From Sphingobacterium yanglingense (lineage in GTDB: Bacteria; Bacteroidota; Bacteroidia; Sphingobacteriales; Sphingobacteriaceae): 64,000 nucleotides of DNA. Every line of letters begins with the position of its first letter. Position 1 is the first letter of the stretch. A model generated the notes under the pieces. That model was given only the letters and a program-made list of their open reading frames with translations, ran no database searches and was not told where the DNA came from. The stretch covers positions 310,001 through 374,000 of the forward strand of contig NZ_SNYV01000015.1 of the NCBI RefSeq assembly GCF_004363245.1, written 5' to 3'. Below, one piece after another: positions 62,838 through 64,000 of this stretch. The position numbers and the translations under genes were made by a program.

Positions 62838-63791
62838 ATGAAATCCAGAAATATAATGAAGATCAATTTTTTAATTACGTCGGTTGCTATCCTTGCTTTA
62901 TTCGCAAACTGCGGTAAAGATAAAAAAGAAAAAAACGGAGATACAGATATCAAAACGGAGGTATTCGAACAAGGCATTATTGAAATGGGTATATTTTCCC
63001 AGGATGTAGAGCTGAGCAAAATTGTCGGCAAAATTGATTTTTCGCAGGCAGACCCCAAATCACAATATCAAAATCTATTAAAAAATGACAAAGACGTCCA
63101 AGCCATTACAAAAGTGATAGAACAGATTGCGACTAAAAATCCACTCGCAGGACTGGCTCTATCCATGAATACAACCTCTTGTACGTATTATATAAAAGAG
63201 GACAAAGTGCTCGGAAAAGTGAAAGGATTTGGATGGGAAATGGATAACTTACACGATAAAAAACAGGACAAAGGGAGTCTCTACCTCCAAACGTTGACCA
63301 ACACAAAGGAGATTCCTGATAGCGACAAGAAAATATATGCACAATACATCCCGAGTAAAAATCCTGATGCAGGAGCGAGTAACGCTATTGAACTCGACAA
63401 CTTCAACAGAACAGAACTTCAGAAAACAGAGATCATTAACGGCTATGAATGCAATGTCTCTCAACTTACTCCAAAATCAATAGATTCAGACGCACCTATG
63501 ACGATGCACAAACTGTTGGTGTATACCTCTCCCTTATTTAATAATACAATCAACTTTACCCATCCGTTTTACCTGGAAGAGAATAATGGTATTCTTCGAA
63601 TAGATATCTATTTTATAGATGACAAAACACCAACATTGGTCATGAAGCCCAAATCCATTGAACAGCGAGCCATTAGCGCCGATGAGCTACAAAGTCGAAC
63701 TGCTCAGCCAGTCTATGGGGAGATCAATGCCGAATGGGCTTTCAAGGCATTGCCAATCATGATGAGCGGATGGGGCATCCTTTCAAATTAG
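62838..63791 (+). CDS. Lipoprotein of unknown function
   Basis: A 317-residue protein with a lipoprotein signal (FLITSVAILALFANCG, Cys25 from the first ATG; the internal ATG at 62856 would also give a good signal). The mature part is mixed beta with a positively and negatively charged linker (GKDKKEKNGDTDIKTE) and a conserved C-terminal stretch EINAEWAFKALPIMMSGW. No family is recognised. Confidence 0.78.
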   Translation: MKSRNIMKINFLITSVAILALFANCGKDKKEKNGDTDIKTEVFEQGIIEMGIFSQDVELSKIVGKIDFSQADPKSQYQNLLKNDKDVQAITKVIEQIATKNPLAGLALSMNTTSCTYYIKEDKVLGKVKGFGWEMDNLHDKKQDKGSLYLQTLTNTKEIPDSDKKIYAQYIPSKNPDAGASNAIELDNFNRTELQKTEIINGYECNVSQLTPKSIDSDAPMTMHKLLVYTSPLFNNTINFTHPFYLEENNGILRIDIYFIDDKTPTLVMKPKSIEQRAISADELQSRTAQPVYGEINAEWAFKALPIMMSGWGILSN

Positions 63792-63861
63792 GAAATCAAT
63801 AATTTAACTTGGTTTGTCCACTGATTTTACAGAAATTAGAAATCAATTTATATTGAACTCC

Positions 63862-64000
63862 ATGACAAAGACTACATTATTGTTCGCTTCTGCTGCAATG
63901 TTTCTCGCTTGTAACAATAGCCCTAAACAAGAACAAGGCAATACACAAGACAGCGTATCATCTACGCAAAACACTGAAAGTGAAAACACTTCTACAAACA
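63862..64000 (+). CDS. Lipoprotein, N-terminal fragment cut by window edge
   Basis: The frame from the ATG at 63862 stays open to the end of the window (46 codons). It starts MTKTTLLFASAAMFLACNNS with a lipobox LFLAC-like Cys17 and continues as a Ser/Thr/Glu-rich linker (KQEQGNTQDSVSSTQN). The folded domain lies outside the window, so no function can be given. Confidence 0.7.
   Translation, partial: MTKTTLLFASAAMFLACNNSPKQEQGNTQDSVSSTQNTESENTSTN

Overview
The window looks like chromosomal DNA from a member of the Sphingobacteriaceae (Bacteroidota), most likely Sphingobacterium or a close relative. The evidence is direct: AT-rich intergenic DNA with weak ribosome binding sites; repeated TTG-N19/20-TAnnTTTG promoters of the Bacteroidota type; and lineage-typical families (GldC, a GLPGLI protein with an outer-membrane beta-barrel partner, DUF4834, a histone H1-like peptide, BshA for bacillithiol, S46 dipeptidyl peptidase, OstA-like protein, and isoleucyl-tRNA synthetase with a GIHH signature). 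Genus is inference. I saw no rRNA, tRNA, intact insertion sequence, prophage or CRISPR array.

Layout. 0-2 kb: a BlaR1-like M56 peptidase (cut by the window edge), its BlaI-type repressor with a palindromic operator, and arfB. 2-4.6 kb: bshA, pyrH, frr. 4.7-10 kb: a Tat/lipoprotein sugar isomerase, then a leftward block nuoA-nuoB-purK-purE and ffh. 10-14.5 kb: a zinc peptidase, an ECF-like sigma factor, glyA, a membrane protein and an A-type Fe-S carrier. 14.6-21.6 kb: ileS, a DksA-like regulator, lspA, and an M28 peptidase/reductase/thioesterase operon. 21.7-30.3 kb: an EVE-domain protein, gldC, a DEAD-box helicase, an S46 peptidase, an H1-like peptide, and the GLPGLI/beta-barrel pair. 30.4-36.5 kb: an M20 dipeptidase; a LysR / TsdA-like dihaem cytochrome c / DsrE-like / solute-binding-protein module bounded by terminators; plsC; and a DUF2795 protein. 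37-41 kb: a trp operon (trpD, trpF, trpB, trpA) behind a leader peptide with three consecutive Trp codons and an attenuator; trpE, trpG and trpC are absent. 41-52 kb: asnS, a YciO-type protein, a small regulator/transporter group, recF with its neighbours, tilS and a large OstA-like protein. 52-56.5 kb: rdgB, an unknown 177-residue protein, a deoxyhypusine-synthase-like enzyme, a tiny membrane peptide, a broken YoeB-type toxin with its antitoxin, and a dipeptide epimerase. 56.6-64 kb: an M64 peptidase, a serine hydrolase, a two-component pair with TPR sensor, and three lipoproteins (the last cut by the edge).

Most unusual signals. (1) Several intergenic regions consist of words repeating with a strict 7- or 8-nt period, for example GTTATC/GTGAAC followed by GTTCAC/GATAAC. 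The words tend to be arranged as an inverted array, so the transcript could fold into a long hairpin. Most end within about 20 nt of the next start codon. Seven are visible, four of them between 52.6 and 55.4 kb. (2) An approximately 83-bp dispersed element occurs twice; one copy sits inside the YoeB-type toxin gene and introduces an in-frame stop before the catalytic His-Tyr end. (3) The LysR/TsdA/DsrE/binding-protein cluster looks like a compact sulfur-oxyanion module. (4) The trp leader/attenuator controls an operon that begins at trpD.
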